A DNA stretch of 64,000 nt from Halobaculum sp. MBLA0147 (GCF_041361345.1 NZ_JBGKAD010000001.1:434001-498000), one strand, 5' to 3'; shown: positions 41,992 to 51,259, counted from the first letter of the stretch. Made by a program: numbers and translations. The notes: a model not told the origin generated them from the letters alone.

Positions 41992-43248
41992 GTGTCTGAG
42001 GAGTCCGTGGCGACTCACCAACACCCGGTCGGGGAGCCGGAGACGACGTTCCCGTTGGAGCCGCCACTGACGGCCGGCGACCCGCGCGCGGAGGGCGAGT
42101 CCGACCAGCGTGCGCTGAGTGTGGGGTACGACTACGACGCCGTCGACCCGGCGCTGTTCGACCGACCGATCGGTACGGGAATCGACCGGTGGGCACCACT
42201 GCTCCCGCCACTCGCGGGGCCGGGACTCGACGCCGGTGGGACACCACTCGTGGAGGTCCCCGAGGTGGGATCCTGGGCGGGCCTCGACGGCACACTCTAC
42301 GTGAAAGACGAGAGCCGCAATCCGACGTGGAGCCACAAGGATCGCCTGAACCGCGTCGTCACGAGCGCCGCGGTGCGTGCCGACGCCGACGGGATCGTCG
42401 TCGCGTCGACGGGCAACCACGGCGCCTCCGCGGCCGCCCACGCCGCACGGGCGGGACTCGACCGTGTGGTCTTCACGGTTCCGGGGACGCCGCCCGCGAT
42501 GGAGGCGTTCGTGCGGTCGTACGACGCGGCGGTGTTCCAGGTCGGCGAGCACGACCAACTGGTCCGGTTCGTCGACGCGCTCGCGGAGCGTGGCTTCCAC
42601 CCGGCCACCAGTCGGACGCGTGTCCACACCGGGCACCCGTACGGCCCGGAGGGGTACAAGACGATCGCCTACGAGACGGTGGGCCAGTTGGGCGGGGTGC
42701 CGGCGGCCGTCGCCGCGCCGACCGCCTTCGCCGAACTGCTGTACGGCGTCTGGAAGGGATTCCGGGAGCTGGCGGCGCTCGGCGTCGTCGAGACCACACC
42801 GCAGATGATCGCCTGCGAGCCGGCGACGCAAGCCGCGCTCTCCGCTGCCCGCGAGCGCGAGCAGCCACTCGTCGAGATCGACGCCGGCCCGTCCGAGGCA
42901 CACTCGATCGGCGGCTCGCGGAGCACCCACCGCGGATACTTGACACTCGAAGAGAGCGACGGACTCGCCGTCCCGGTGCCGGAGGCGACGACCACGGAGG
43001 CACAGGAGCGCCTCGGCGAGAGCGGGTTCTGGCAGGAGTTCTCGGCTGCGGCGGGCGTCGCTGGACTCCGCGAACTCGGCGCCACGTTCGACGGCCCCGT
43101 CGTCGCCCTCGCCTGTTCGAGTGGGTACAAGGACGGCGTCGACTGGAGTGCACCCACGCTCGCGCCGGACGCCGTCGTCGCCGACGTGGTGGACAGAGCC
43201 GAGGCGGAGTACGGGGTCTCGATCGGCTCCTCGTCGGCGGACCGGTGA
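41992..43248 (+). CDS. PLP-dependent threonine-synthase-like enzyme
   Basis: A fold-type II PLP enzyme of 418 residues. The PLP lysine is in PTWSHKDRLNR, the phosphate-contact loop is STGNHGASAAAHAARAG, and a C-terminal SSGYKDG provides the pyridine-side residue. It resembles threonine synthase in the GGTPLVEVP entry strand and KDESRNPTWSHKDR. The N-terminal 60 residues lack the usual threonine-synthase zinc-like motif. It may be a paralogue with another substrate, such as diaminopropionate or other amino acids. GTG 41992 is chosen because a strong GGAGGTGA Shine-Dalgarno sits 7 nt upstream; GTG 41983 lies inside that site. Confidence 0.85.
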   Translation: MSEESVATHQHPVGEPETTFPLEPPLTAGDPRAEGESDQRALSVGYDYDAVDPALFDRPIGTGIDRWAPLLPPLAGPGLDAGGTPLVEVPEVGSWAGLDGTLYVKDESRNPTWSHKDRLNRVVTSAAVRADADGIVVASTGNHGASAAAHAARAGLDRVVFTVPGTPPAMEAFVRSYDAAVFQVGEHDQLVRFVDALAERGFHPATSRTRVHTGHPYGPEGYKTIAYETVGQLGGVPAAVAAPTAFAELLYGVWKGFRELAALGVVETTPQMIACEPATQAALSAAREREQPLVEIDAGPSEAHSIGGSRSTHRGYLTLEESDGLAVPVPEATTTEAQERLGESGFWQEFSAAAGVAGLRELGATFDGPVVALACSSGYKDGVDWSAPTLAPDAVVADVVDRAEAEYGVSIGSSSADR

Positions 43249-43298
43249 TCGGCCCCTCGTCGGCGAGCGAGTGATCAGCTCCTCGTCGGCGGGCGAGT
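43221..43298. repeat. 26-bp tandem repeat across the stop codon of the PLP enzyme gene
   Basis: Three copies at 43221-43246, 43247-43272 and 43273-43298, unit GATCGGCTCCTCGTCGGCGG plus six bases. The first copy encodes the enzyme's last residues (IGSSSADR) and the stop codon spans the first/second junction. Period 26 is not a multiple of three. Confidence 0.9.
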
Positions 43299-43359
43299 GA
43301 TCGACGGCGACGGTGAGCGACCCCTGTGTAGTCGACCGGTGTGTCGGAGCCCGGTCTGG

Positions 43360-44307
43360 TCACTCCCGAGTTCGGAGGTAGAAGAAGACGTACGTCTGTG
43401 CGTACCCCGCGTACTCGCCGCCGAACTGTTCGCGGATCGCCCGCGAGGTGTCCGTGTAGGTCCCCCTGTCACACTCGGGGAAGTAGTCCCCGATCGCGGT
43501 CCTGATCCAAGTGTCCAACGGGACAGCCTCCAGGAAACCCAGCGAGAACAGCAACACGCAGTCGCTCACCTTCTCGCCGACGCCGACGAACTGGGTGAGG
43601 TACTCGCGGGCGTCCTCGTAGGCCATCGTCGCCGCCGTCGCCGGGTGTGCCTCTCCGTCGGCGACCAACTCCGCCGTCCGCTGGACGTACGGCGCGCGGT
43701 AGCCCAGAGAGAGGTCACGGAGTTCGTCCTCTGTGCGGGCGGCCAACTGCTCGGGGGTCGGGAAGGCGTGGTACGTCTCCCCGTCGAAAGTGATCGGGTC
43801 GCCGAACGACTCCGCGAGGCGCATCTGCATCCCGTGGATGCGCGAGACGCGCATCTGTGCCGAGCAGATGAACGAGATCAGACACGGGAACGGCGGGTCG
43901 CGGACGAGTCGCATCCCGTGGAAGGCGTCGTACGCGTCCGCCAACAGCGGCAGGTCGGGCGTCGCGTCGAGGATCGCGTCCAGGTCGTCGTCGAGTCGGA
44001 GCAGGTGCGTCAACAGCCGCTCCGCGTCGCAGTTCGACTCCCACTCCAGTCGCGCGTCCGGGTCGTCCGCGTCGCCCACCTGACGGACACGGACGACCGC
44101 CGGCTCTGGGACGAGCGGCTCGTCGTCGCCGGGCGGCGCGAACGGGCGGACGACGGTCTCGTACCAGTGGTCGCCACCCCGTGCCGCCGGCTCCTCGTAC
44201 ATGTTCCCGTCCGCGCGGTCCCACAGGTACGTCTGGCCGCTCTCGACGGTCGCCTGGAGGTCGAACGGTCCGTCGATCTCCGCGAGCGGGACGACTCCGG
44301 TCTCCAT
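43360..44307 (-). CDS. 8-oxoguanine DNA glycosylase/AP lyase (OGG1-like)
   Basis: A 315-residue base-excision repair enzyme with the OGG1 N-terminal domain (FDLQATVESGQTYLWDR) followed by the helix-hairpin-helix glycosylase fold. The HhH motif is YLTQFVGVGEKVSDCVLLFS with the Schiff-base lysine K246 corresponding to human K249, and the catalytic aspartate is D265 in AVPLDTWI, corresponding to D268. FICSAQMRVSRIHGM matches the helix that follows the first domain. It removes oxidised guanine and nicks the strand. The ATG at 44307 begins METGVVPL; upstream frame runs into the 27-bp repeat. It is a single-gene unit, divergent from the aldo/keto reductase gene. Confidence 0.9.
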   Translation of the reverse strand: METGVVPLAEIDGPFDLQATVESGQTYLWDRADGNMYEEPAARGGDHWYETVVRPFAPPGDDEPLVPEPAVVRVRQVGDADDPDARLEWESNCDAERLLTHLLRLDDDLDAILDATPDLPLLADAYDAFHGMRLVRDPPFPCLISFICSAQMRVSRIHGMQMRLAESFGDPITFDGETYHAFPTPEQLAARTEDELRDLSLGYRAPYVQRTAELVADGEAHPATAATMAYEDAREYLTQFVGVGEKVSDCVLLFSLGFLEAVPLDTWIRTAIGDYFPECDRGTYTDTSRAIREQFGGEYAGYAQTYVFFYLRTRE

Positions 44308-44371
44308 CGTCCGTCCCAAGAGTGCGGCTCGGTTGTCGGTTTCGATCCCGCTCTCGTCGGTGTCGGCACCT

Positions 44372-44452
44372 GCCGGTGTCCGCCGAGTGTGACGCCCCGC
44401 CGGTACCCGCCGAGTGTGACGCCCCGCCGGTACCCGCCGAGTGTGACGCCAG
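44372..44452. repeat. 27-bp tandem repeat, three copies
   Basis: Copies at 44372-44398, 44399-44425 and 44426-44452, each containing CGCCGAGTGTGACGCC. A looser fourth sharing GAGTGTGACGC follows near 44468. It occupies the divergent promoter space between the glycosylase and aldo/keto reductase genes. Confidence 0.9.
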
Positions 44453-44568
44453 CCACTCGTGAGGCGTCGAGTGTGACGCGGGACACCCGTGGTGTGGTGA
44501 CACACCGGACGCGGAACGTGGGGTCGGGAACTCAACGCTTTTCGGGGTTCTCGCGGTAGGCACGGACG

Positions 44569-45579
44569 ATGACGGACCTCGACGAGATCGACCTCGAGTT
44601 CACGCAGTTGGGCGAGACCGGCCTCCAGACGAGCGAACTCCAGTTCGGCACCTGGCGGTTCGGCCGCGAGACGGCGGAGGGGAACCTGGAGATCGGCGAG
44701 AGCCGCGCCCACGACCTGTTGGACGCCTACGAAGCGGCCGGTGGGCGGTACATCGACACCGCCGACATCTACGGCGGCGGCGACAGCGAGCGGTGGATCG
44801 GCGACTGGCTGTCCAGTCGCGACCGCGAGCGGTACACGATCGCCTCGAAGATCTTCTGGCAGATCCGCGACGGCGACCCGAACAGCCGTGGGACGAACCG
44901 GAAGACGGTCCGGAACCGGATCGACGCCCTGCTCGAACGACTCGGCACGGACTACGTCGACGTGTTGTACATCCACCGCTGGGACGACCAGACGCCGACC
45001 TACGAGCTGATGAAGACGCTGAACGGGCTCGTCGAGGACGGGAAGGTCCACTATCTGGGCACCTCGACGCTGCGCCCGAACGCCTGGAAGGTGGCCCGCG
45101 CCAACGAGATCGCCCGCGAGCAGGGGTGGGAACCGTTCACCGTCGCCCAACCGCGGTACAACCTCGTCGACCGCGAGATCGAGGGAGACTACCTAGAGAT
45201 GACTCGCGAGTACGGCATCGGCGTCTGTCCGTGGAGTCCGCTCGGACAGGGGTTCCTCACCGGCAAGTACGACCGCGAGGACGGGCTGACGGGCGAGTCG
45301 CTGGCCGCCGAGTCGCCCCACTTCGCGGACAACTACCTCACGGAGGCGGCCTTCGACACCCACGACGTGCTCGACGCCGTTGCCGACGAGGTGGACGCGA
45401 CACCGGCACAGGTGGCGCTCGCGTGGCAGATCCACCACGAGGACGTCGCCGCACCCATCGTCGGCGCGCGGACGGTCGAACAGTTGGAGGAGAACCTCGC
45501 CGCCGCGACGGTCGACCTCTCGGACGAGCAGGTCGAGCGACTCTCCGAGGCGCACGACGGGCCGTACGCGAACCTCTGA
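44569..45579 (+). CDS. Aldo/keto reductase
   Basis: A 336-residue NADP-dependent TIM-barrel oxidoreductase. The catalytic tetrad is visible: Asp and Tyr in YIDTADIYGGGDSE, Lys in YTIASKIFW and His in VLYIHRWDD. The cofactor-binding C-terminal part includes SPLGQGFLTGKYDRE and PIVGARTVEQLEENL. It resembles the voltage-gated-potassium-channel-beta/YajO-type group. It would reduce an aldehyde or ketone; the substrate is unknown. A CGCTTTT element about 28 nt before the ATG supports a leaderless mRNA. It is followed by a rhomboid protease gene in the same direction. Confidence 0.92.
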   Translation: MTDLDEIDLEFTQLGETGLQTSELQFGTWRFGRETAEGNLEIGESRAHDLLDAYEAAGGRYIDTADIYGGGDSERWIGDWLSSRDRERYTIASKIFWQIRDGDPNSRGTNRKTVRNRIDALLERLGTDYVDVLYIHRWDDQTPTYELMKTLNGLVEDGKVHYLGTSTLRPNAWKVARANEIAREQGWEPFTVAQPRYNLVDREIEGDYLEMTREYGIGVCPWSPLGQGFLTGKYDREDGLTGESLAAESPHFADNYLTEAAFDTHDVLDAVADEVDATPAQVALAWQIHHEDVAAPIVGARTVEQLEENLAAATVDLSDEQVERLSEAHDGPYANL

Positions 45580-45682
45580 GACGCCAGGTCGACGCGGATC
45601 TGGTCGTCACCCCCATCGCTTGCCGTCACGGGCGCCGAACACCGCCGCTGGGTTGAAGACGCCGCGATTCCTCCGGTCGAGT

Positions 45683-46312
45683 ATGGCAGCCGCCGACGAT
45701 CTGGTCCCCCGGACGACCGCCCGTGGCGGGCGGAGTCCGACCGTCGAGACGGTCGCGGTCGTGGTCGCGGTCTTCCTCCTGCAGGTGCCGTTGACCGCCC
45801 TCGGACTACTCGGACTGTTCGTGCTCGATCCCGCGTTCGTCGTCAAGCCGTGGACGTTGCTGACGGCGACGTACGCCCACGCCGGGCCGGGGCACCTGGT
45901 CGGGAACCTGGTCCCGCTGTTGTTGTTCGGCTTCGCCGTCGAACGGGTGACCACGCGGTGGCGCTACCACGCGTTCTTCGTCGTCACGGGCGCACTCGCC
46001 GGGCTCGCGGAGGTCGTCCTCGGCGGGCTGGTGTCGTTGTCCGCGACTGGTGTGTTGGGTGCCTCGGGCGCCGTCTTCGCGTTGATGGGGTACGCCGTCA
46101 CCGGCAACGACGCCGCCGGGTGGGCATTGGAGGCGCTCGACTCCGTCACGGACTCGGAGTGGGCGGTGACGACGGTGCTCGTCGCGCTCGCGGTCGTCGT
46201 CGCCGTGGCACTGTCCGGCCCCGGCTCCGCGCTGATCGCGCACCTCGTCGGGTTCCTCCTCGGGCTCGGCGCGGGGCGTCTCCGGCTGTTGCACGTCGAC
46301 CGCCGCGAGTGA
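45683..46312 (+). CDS. Rhomboid-family intramembrane serine protease
   Basis: A 209-residue polytopic protein with about six helices. Active-site features of rhomboids are in place: H71 and N75 in GHLVGNLVPLLLFG, the nucleophile S128 in GASGAVFALMGY, and the base H187 in ALIAHLVGFLLGLGAGRL. It cleaves membrane-anchored substrates within the bilayer. The first 20 residues are cytoplasmic and hydrophilic. The ATG at 45683 is the first sensible start; the longer frame upstream overlaps the aldo/keto reductase gene in another frame. Substrates are unknown. Confidence 0.9.
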   Translation: MAAADDLVPRTTARGGRSPTVETVAVVVAVFLLQVPLTALGLLGLFVLDPAFVVKPWTLLTATYAHAGPGHLVGNLVPLLLFGFAVERVTTRWRYHAFFVVTGALAGLAEVVLGGLVSLSATGVLGASGAVFALMGYAVTGNDAAGWALEALDSVTDSEWAVTTVLVALAVVVAVALSGPGSALIAHLVGFLLGLGAGRLRLLHVDRRE

Positions 46313-46461
46313 TCTGTGATCCAACGAACGACGAGTGGCACCGCAGTTCGCGTCCCGTGGGTGTCCGAGCCTCCCGGGAGTGACCTCTCGGAGTCGCGAC
46401 ACCTCGCGAATCTATCACGATAAACCGTTATGTGTGTGGCTCTCTCACGTGGTACCGTACC

Positions 46462-46620
46462 ATGTGTCACCACCGAGACTTCAGCGCGGAGTGGACCCGT
46501 GCAGACGACGAGGAGGAGTCGGAGGCTGAGCCGGAGCCGACCGCCGACGTGGACTTCGAGGAAGCCGAGGACGTGGAGATCCTCACCGACGGCGGCGACG
46601 AGGACGAGTCCGCCGAGTGA
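46462..46620 (+). CDS. Small acidic protein of unknown function
   Basis: A 52-residue protein starting MCHHRDFSAEWTRADDEEE, then almost entirely acidic. The start has Cys, two His and no partner motif, so a metal site is not certain. The ATG at 46462 is preferred to the GTG at 46432 because an AT-rich patch (CGATAAACCGTTATG, 46419-46433) lies about 30 nt upstream as promoter. Haloarchaeal genomes hold many such short acidic proteins. No operon partner; the cobalamin adenosyltransferase gene follows after 126 bp. Confidence 0.6.
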   Translation: MCHHRDFSAEWTRADDEEESEAEPEPTADVDFEEAEDVEILTDGGDEDESAE

Positions 46621-46746
46621 CGGCTCGCGGCGCGCCGCCGGTGCTGCGGCGACGAGACGACCCGGTCGTTCGCGTTCTCCGTTCTTCGACCACCCAGTGA
46701 CCACGCTACCACCAGAGCGAAGTGTGTCCCAGACCTGCCGCGAGAC

Positions 46747-47406
46747 GTGACCAACGACACCGGAGACGAGGCGACGGACCGCGTCGTCGCCCGCGAGATC
46801 ACGCCGGGCGAGCCGCCCGAGTTCGGACTCGTCCAGGCCTGGTGGGGCGACGGGAAGGGGAAGACGACAGCCGCGCTCGGGATGGGCGTGCGCGCGGCAG
46901 GCCACGGCTACCGCGTCCACCTGCTCCAGTTCATGAAGGGTGGCACCGGGACCGTCGAGGACGTGCGCGGGGAGTACAACGCCATCGCCGCGCTGCCGGG
47001 GATCAGCTACGAGAACAGCGGTCACTACGGCTGGCACGGCTTCCTCGACGGGTCGGACGACGACGAACACGAGGCTCGCGCGGCGGGTGCACTCGCACGA
47101 GCGGAGGAACTGCTGGCGGCCAGCGAGGCCGTCGACGGGAGCCTCCCGCTGGACGCCCCCGCCGAGGACGGGCTCCACATGTTGATCCTCGACGAGATCC
47201 TCTACGCCGCCAACCGCGGGCTGGTCGAGCCGGCGGACGTGATCGAGCTGATCGAGTCGAAACCCGACGGTCTCGAACTCGTCCTCACCGGCGGCCACGA
47301 GGAGCCGACGTACCTCGCGGACCACGCCGACCTCGTGAGCGAAGTCCGGAAACACGACCACCCGATCGACGCCGGGCAGGGCGCACGCAAGGGGACGGAG
47401 TTCTGA
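46747..47406 (+). CDS. cobA: Cob(I)yrinic acid a,c-diamide adenosyltransferase (CobA/CobO type)
   Basis: ATP:corrinoid adenosyltransferase that attaches the adenosyl group to cobalt in cobalamin synthesis and salvage. The P-loop is [15 protein letters not shown], followed by [12 protein letters not shown], and the later [14 protein letters not shown] and [20 protein letters not shown] are typical of the CobO/BtuR family. The 219-residue length is normal for the family plus an acidic N-terminal extension. The start is a GTG. The CobT-type gene follows 94 bp downstream in the same direction, matching a shared cobamide pathway. Confidence 0.93.
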   Translation: MTNDTGDEATDRVVAREITPGEPPEFGLVQAWWGDGKGKTTAALGMGVRAAGHGYRVHLLQFMKGGTGTVEDVRGEYNAIAALPGISYENSGHYGWHGFLDGSDDDEHEARAAGALARAEELLAASEAVDGSLPLDAPAEDGLHMLILDEILYAANRGLVEPADVIELIESKPDGLELVLTGGHEEPTYLADHADLVSEVRKHDHPIDAGQGARKGTEF

Positions 47407-47500
47407 GGCGTCGAGTCCCGTCGAGCGACCGTCGCGGTTCAAGGAGGCGATCCACACCGCGACCGAAGCGATCAATCCTCGCGCCCTCCGACCGAGAGCC

Positions 47501-48562
47501 GTGACACGGACCGCCGTCCTGTTGGCCGCCGGGAGCACGCGCGTCGCCGAGATCGAGGGGATCACCGCCGCGGGCGCAGACCCGAGTGTCCGCGCCCACA
47601 CACCCGCGGCCGACGCCGAGATCCTGACGTACGGCGGCGTCGCCGGCGCGCCGGTCGTCCCCGTGAGTCCGTCGGGGACGCCGACGCCCGCCGTCCTCTC
47701 GCGTGGCGCACTGGAGGCGCTGTGGGCGAGTCGAGGCGCCGAGAACGGTGAGTCGAGCGACGGCGGAGAACGGGCTGGCACGTACGTCGCGACGCCGACG
47801 GTCCTCGACGCAGGACTGCCCGAACCCACCACCGCGCCGACGGTGTCGCTCGACGCCGCTCCCGGTGACGACCCGCGGGACGACCTGGCGGTGCCCGACG
47901 CAGCCGCGATCCGGGACCGTGCGACGACGCTCGCCGAGTCGCTGCCGGTCGACCGACTCGTGATCGGCGAGACGATCCCGGGTGGGACGACGACGGCGAA
48001 GGCGGTGCTCGCGGCGCTGGGCGAGCGCGCGGCGGTCTCCTCGTCGCTCCCGGAGAACCCGACGGGACTGAAACGGCGAGTGGTCGCCGACGCGCTCGAC
48101 GTGCGCGGGCTCTCGCGAGGGGCCGCGGCCGACGACCCCGAGCGTGCTGTCGCGGCCGTCGGCGACCCCGTACTGGCCGCCGTCTGGGGGCTCGTCCGCG
48201 GTGCCGTCGCGGGCGACACGCGGGTGGTGCTCGGCGGCGGGACGCAACTGGCGGCCGCCGCCGCACTCGCCCGCCACGACGGGATCACCGCGGACCTGGA
48301 GCTGGCGACCACGTCGTTCATCGCAGCCGACGACTCCGCCGCGATCCGGGAGTTGGCCGCGGACCTGGATCTGGCCCTCCGCGTGACCGACCCCGGGTTC
48401 GACGCGCGGCCGGACCACCCGGCGACGAGCGGCTACCTCGCTGGGGAGGCGAAGGAGGGGGTCTGTGCCGGTGGCACGCTCGCACTCGCGAGCGAGGCGG
48501 GCGTCGGCACCGACCGGCTCCGGCAGTCGATCCTCGGCGTGTACGACCGCGTCGTCGAGTGA
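47501..48562 (+). CDS. cobT: CobT-like nicotinate-nucleotide:dimethylbenzimidazole phosphoribosyltransferase family protein
   Basis: A 353-residue member of the CobT family, which activates the lower-ligand base of cobalamin by transferring phosphoribosyl from nicotinate mononucleotide. Family segments: [38 protein letters not shown] and the C-terminal [17 protein letters not shown]. The N-terminal part is the divergent archaeal form. The start is a GTG with a TATA-like ATCAATC about 27 nt upstream. Its position just after the adenosyltransferase gene supports a cobalamin role. Substrate base specificity cannot be told. Confidence 0.9.
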   Translation: MTRTAVLLAAGSTRVAEIEGITAAGADPSVRAHTPAADAEILTYGGVAGAPVVPVSPSGTPTPAVLSRGALEALWASRGAENGESSDGGERAGTYVATPTVLDAGLPEPTTAPTVSLDAAPGDDPRDDLAVPDAAAIRDRATTLAESLPVDRLVIGETIPGGTTTAKAVLAALGERAAVSSSLPENPTGLKRRVVADALDVRGLSRGAAADDPERAVAAVGDPVLAAVWGLVRGAVAGDTRVVLGGGTQLAAAAALARHDGITADLELATTSFIAADDSAAIRELAADLDLALRVTDPGFDARPDHPATSGYLAGEAKEGVCAGGTLALASEAGVGTDRLRQSILGVYDRVVE

Positions 48563-48667
48563 TCCCGGCGCGAGGGTTCGGTGTCGCGAGTCGCTCGCCG
48601 TCGAGTCACGTCCGGCTCGGCGTCCACGAGCCGGCAACACTTTCAGGGTGCCGGCGAGACCGTACGT

Positions 48668-49288
48668 GTGGATTCTGACGAGGTCCGGCGCGAGTGGGCG
48701 GACCGATCCGGAGCGTACTCTCCGGACTTCTACGCCTACCGTGGGCCGGACGCGACGAGCGAGTGGGTGCGCGAGCGACTGCTCGAGCACGTGGACCGCG
48801 ACGCACGAGTGTTGGAACTGGGGTGTAGCGCCGGACGGCACCTCGCACACCTCCACGCGGACGGGTTCGAGTCACTGTCCGGGGTCGAAGTGAACCCGGA
48901 CGCCGTGGACGTGATGGCCGAGGAGTACCCGGAGACCGCCGACGCGGCGACGATCCACGTCGACGCCGTCGAGGACGTGATCGAGTCCGTCCCGGACGAC
49001 GCCTTCGACGCCGTCTACTCCGTCGAGGCGCTCCAGCACGTCCACCCGGACGCGGCGTGGGTGTTCGACGAGATCGTCCGCGTCACCGAGACGGTTCTGT
49101 GTACGGTCGAGAACGAGGGGCAGGCGGACTACTCCGAGGGTGCTCCCGGAGAGGTCACGCGCGTCGACGGCGAGATCCCGCTGTTCTTCCGCGACTGGGG
49201 TGCGGTGTTCCGCGAGCGTGGCTGCACCGAACTCCGCGAGCCCGAGACGGTGAACGATCGCGACACGGCGCGCGTGTTCGGGGTCTGA
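48668..49288 (+). CDS. Class I SAM-dependent methyltransferase
   Basis: A 206-residue methyltransferase. Motif I is VLELGCSAGRHLAHL, the acidic strand end is GVEVNPDAVDVM, and DAFDAVYSVEALQHVHPDAAW is the usual motif II region, followed by VLCTVENEG. The GTG at 48668 (VDSDEVRREWADRSGAYS) is chosen because a CACTTTC element is centred 27 nt upstream and because upstream residues are arginine-rich. The substrate is unknown. It follows the cobT gene in the same direction but probably has its own promoter. Confidence 0.82.
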   Translation: MDSDEVRREWADRSGAYSPDFYAYRGPDATSEWVRERLLEHVDRDARVLELGCSAGRHLAHLHADGFESLSGVEVNPDAVDVMAEEYPETADAATIHVDAVEDVIESVPDDAFDAVYSVEALQHVHPDAAWVFDEIVRVTETVLCTVENEGQADYSEGAPGEVTRVDGEIPLFFRDWGAVFRERGCTELREPETVNDRDTARVFGV

Positions 49289-49367
49289 CCGGCCGGTCGA
49301 GTGGGTGGCGGCGGACGAGCGACCCTCGAGTCGTCGTACTCGACGAGTGAATCCCAGTCGTGGTGTC

Positions 49368-50081
49368 TCACTCGTCGAGCGAGAACGGCTGCCAGCCGTT
49401 CGGCTGGTTCGGGAGTCCGCGGACGCGAACCTCGCCGTCGGCGTCCGCCGGCACGTCGGCGTCGGGCTCCCGGACCTCGATCCGGCCGTCCGCGACCTGG
49501 CTGAACGTGTTCACCGTCTTCTGTTCGTGTGTCGTCGGGTCGATGGCGAAGATCCCCAGTCCACCGGCGCTGTCGATCCGCCCGGAGAGCGTCTGAGCGA
49601 ACCGGAACAGCGACCGCATGTCGACGTACATCGACAGCGAGGAGAGGCTGATCAACCCCGTCCGGACGCGGCCACCCTCCATCGCGCCGTAGAGTGACTC
49701 GTACAACGCCGAGAACTTCATCCCGATCCCGGTGAGGTCGCTCTGCGTGGAGACCGCCTTCACCTGCGGGTCCGAGCGGTACTCGTCCAAGTCCTGGCCG
49801 GAACAGTCGATCACGCCGGTGCGGTCCGCCGCGAACCCGGGTTCCAGCCGCTCGCAGGCGGTCAGGAGCTTCTCGCAGGTCATGTTCGTCGAGACGAACA
49901 GCATCCCTTCTCGGGGGTCCGTGTCGCTCCCGGCGGTCACCAGCGACGTCGCCAGGTCCTCGGAGCGACTCAACGCCGGCCCGGCGACCAGCACCGTCGA
50001 CCCCGGCGCGATCGGCTCGATCGGGAGGTGGTCGGGGAACACGTACCCCGCCGGCTCCCCGCTCGCGTCGTCGGCGCTCAC
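49368..50081 (-). CDS. RecA/KaiC-like fold protein (DUF7504-like), signalling partner
   Basis: A 237-residue protein whose layout (IAPGSTVLVAGPALSRSEDLA near a P-loop position, then GMLFVSTNMTCEKLL, TGVIDCSG and RTGLISLSSLSMYVDMRSLFRFAQTL) resembles the haloarchaeal RecA/KaiC-like family annotated DUF7504; the P-loop itself lacks the GKT/S, so ATP binding is doubtful. The GTG start lies in a GTGA overlap with the stop of the receiver-GAF gene, so it is cotranslated with it and probably shares its pathway. The family is associated with signal transduction in haloarchaea, but its biochemical role is not known to me. Confidence 0.65.
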   Translation of the reverse strand: MSADDASGEPAGYVFPDHLPIEPIAPGSTVLVAGPALSRSEDLATSLVTAGSDTDPREGMLFVSTNMTCEKLLTACERLEPGFAADRTGVIDCSGQDLDEYRSDPQVKAVSTQSDLTGIGMKFSALYESLYGAMEGGRVRTGLISLSSLSMYVDMRSLFRFAQTLSGRIDSAGGLGIFAIDPTTHEQKTVNTFSQVADGRIEVREPDADVPADADGEVRVRGLPNQPNGWQPFSLDE

Positions 50082-50998
50082 GGCACACCTCCGTCCGTCG
50101 CGGCCGGCGCGTCCACCCGCGAGTGGAGTTCGAGGAGGTCGACCGCCACCGCCGCCAGATCCGCGAGGTACGCCTCGTCGTCGGCGTCGAACTCGCGTGG
50201 CACCTCGTCGTACACGCACAGCGGGCCGATGCGGAGCCCGGCGCTCGTCACGAGGTTGGCACCCATGTACGAGCGGATCCCCATGTCGATCAGCGTCTCC
50301 GAGCGCGTCTCGAAGCGCGGGTCGTCGGTCACGTCGGGGACGGTCATCACGTCGTCGTCTTCGAGGATGGTGAACGTACAGATGGAGTCTTCGCGGTCCA
50401 TACTCTCCCACTCGGTGGCCCCGCCGTGACAGGCGAGGAAGTCCTGGCTGTGTTCGTTGATGATGTTGATCGACGCGCGCGACACGTCGAAGTGCGTGGC
50501 CGCGAGGTCCGTGATCCGGTCCAGCGAGTCGATCAGCGCCTCGTCCGCGAGGTCGTACGACCGCAGCGCCGCGAGGCGTTCGTCCTCGTTCTGGGGGAGC
50601 GGGTACGACGCCTGCACGCGTGTCTCGACGGTCGTCCGGATCAGCCGCGCCAGCCGGTCGGCGCCGAACAGGGAGTCTTTCCCGACGTACTCCGTGATCG
50701 TCCCCCGGATCGCCGTGGTGTCGATGGTGTCCGGGTCCGTGTCGGTGTAGAGGACACAGCCCGCGTCCGGACTGGCGTCTTTCGCGGCGTCGATCACGTC
50801 GAAGCCGGAGCCGTCCGGGAGGTCGTACTCCGTGACGACGGCCGCGACGGGCTCGTCGAGTGCGGCCTCCGCCTCGGCGACCCCGTCGGCCGTCTCGACC
50901 GTCGGGTCGAGGTCCGACAGCTCCGTGCGGAGTTCCGCCGCGGTGTCCGCGCGTGCCTCCGTGTCTGGGTCGACACAGAGGATTCGGTGTGTCAGCAT
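50078..50998 (-). CDS. Pseudo-receiver plus GAF domain signalling protein
   Basis: 306 residues: a response-regulator receiver fold at about 5-120 (HRILCVDPDTEA; AAVVTEYDLPDGSGFDVI; YVGKDSLFGADRLARLI) and a GAF domain at about 145-295 (LAATHFDVSRASINIINEHS; SICTFTILEDDDVMTVPDV; MGANLVTSAGLRIGPLCVYD). The position of the phosphorylated aspartate is occupied by Glu57 (VVTEYDLP), a known phosphomimic substitution, so it is probably not a normal phosphoacceptor. The conserved lysine is present. The ATG at 50998 starts MLTHRILCVD; the frame extends far upstream only because of GC-rich shadow coding. It overlaps the DUF7504-like gene (GTGA). Confidence 0.85.
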   Translation of the reverse strand: MLTHRILCVDPDTEARADTAAELRTELSDLDPTVETADGVAEAEAALDEPVAAVVTEYDLPDGSGFDVIDAAKDASPDAGCVLYTDTDPDTIDTTAIRGTITEYVGKDSLFGADRLARLIRTTVETRVQASYPLPQNEDERLAALRSYDLADEALIDSLDRITDLAATHFDVSRASINIINEHSQDFLACHGGATEWESMDREDSICTFTILEDDDVMTVPDVTDDPRFETRSETLIDMGIRSYMGANLVTSAGLRIGPLCVYDEVPREFDADDEAYLADLAAVAVDLLELHSRVDAPAATDGGVP

Positions 50999-51259
50999 TC
51001 GTCTCGGTTCCCCCTTCGGGCCCGGTGGTTTGTACGTGCCGCCCGCGCTATCAGCGACGAGAACGCCTCGCCGCGACGGGCGGTCGACGGCGGACGGCCG
51101 ACGCCGGGTGGGTCGTGGCACCCACCGCTCACCCGGCGAGGCTTCCGACTCGTACCGACTGGATTCCACCCGACACCTCTCGGGTTTCTCCCGAGTGGTA
51201 CATAGTCGATCCGAGTCGACATGGTCAGATTGAGGTGAGGGCCTCCCGAGGCGACACCC

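Noticed and set aside
45964-48321. 785-residue minus-strand frame across the rhomboid, cobA and cobT region
   Set aside because: Spans three recognisable plus-strand genes and shows no domain of its own.
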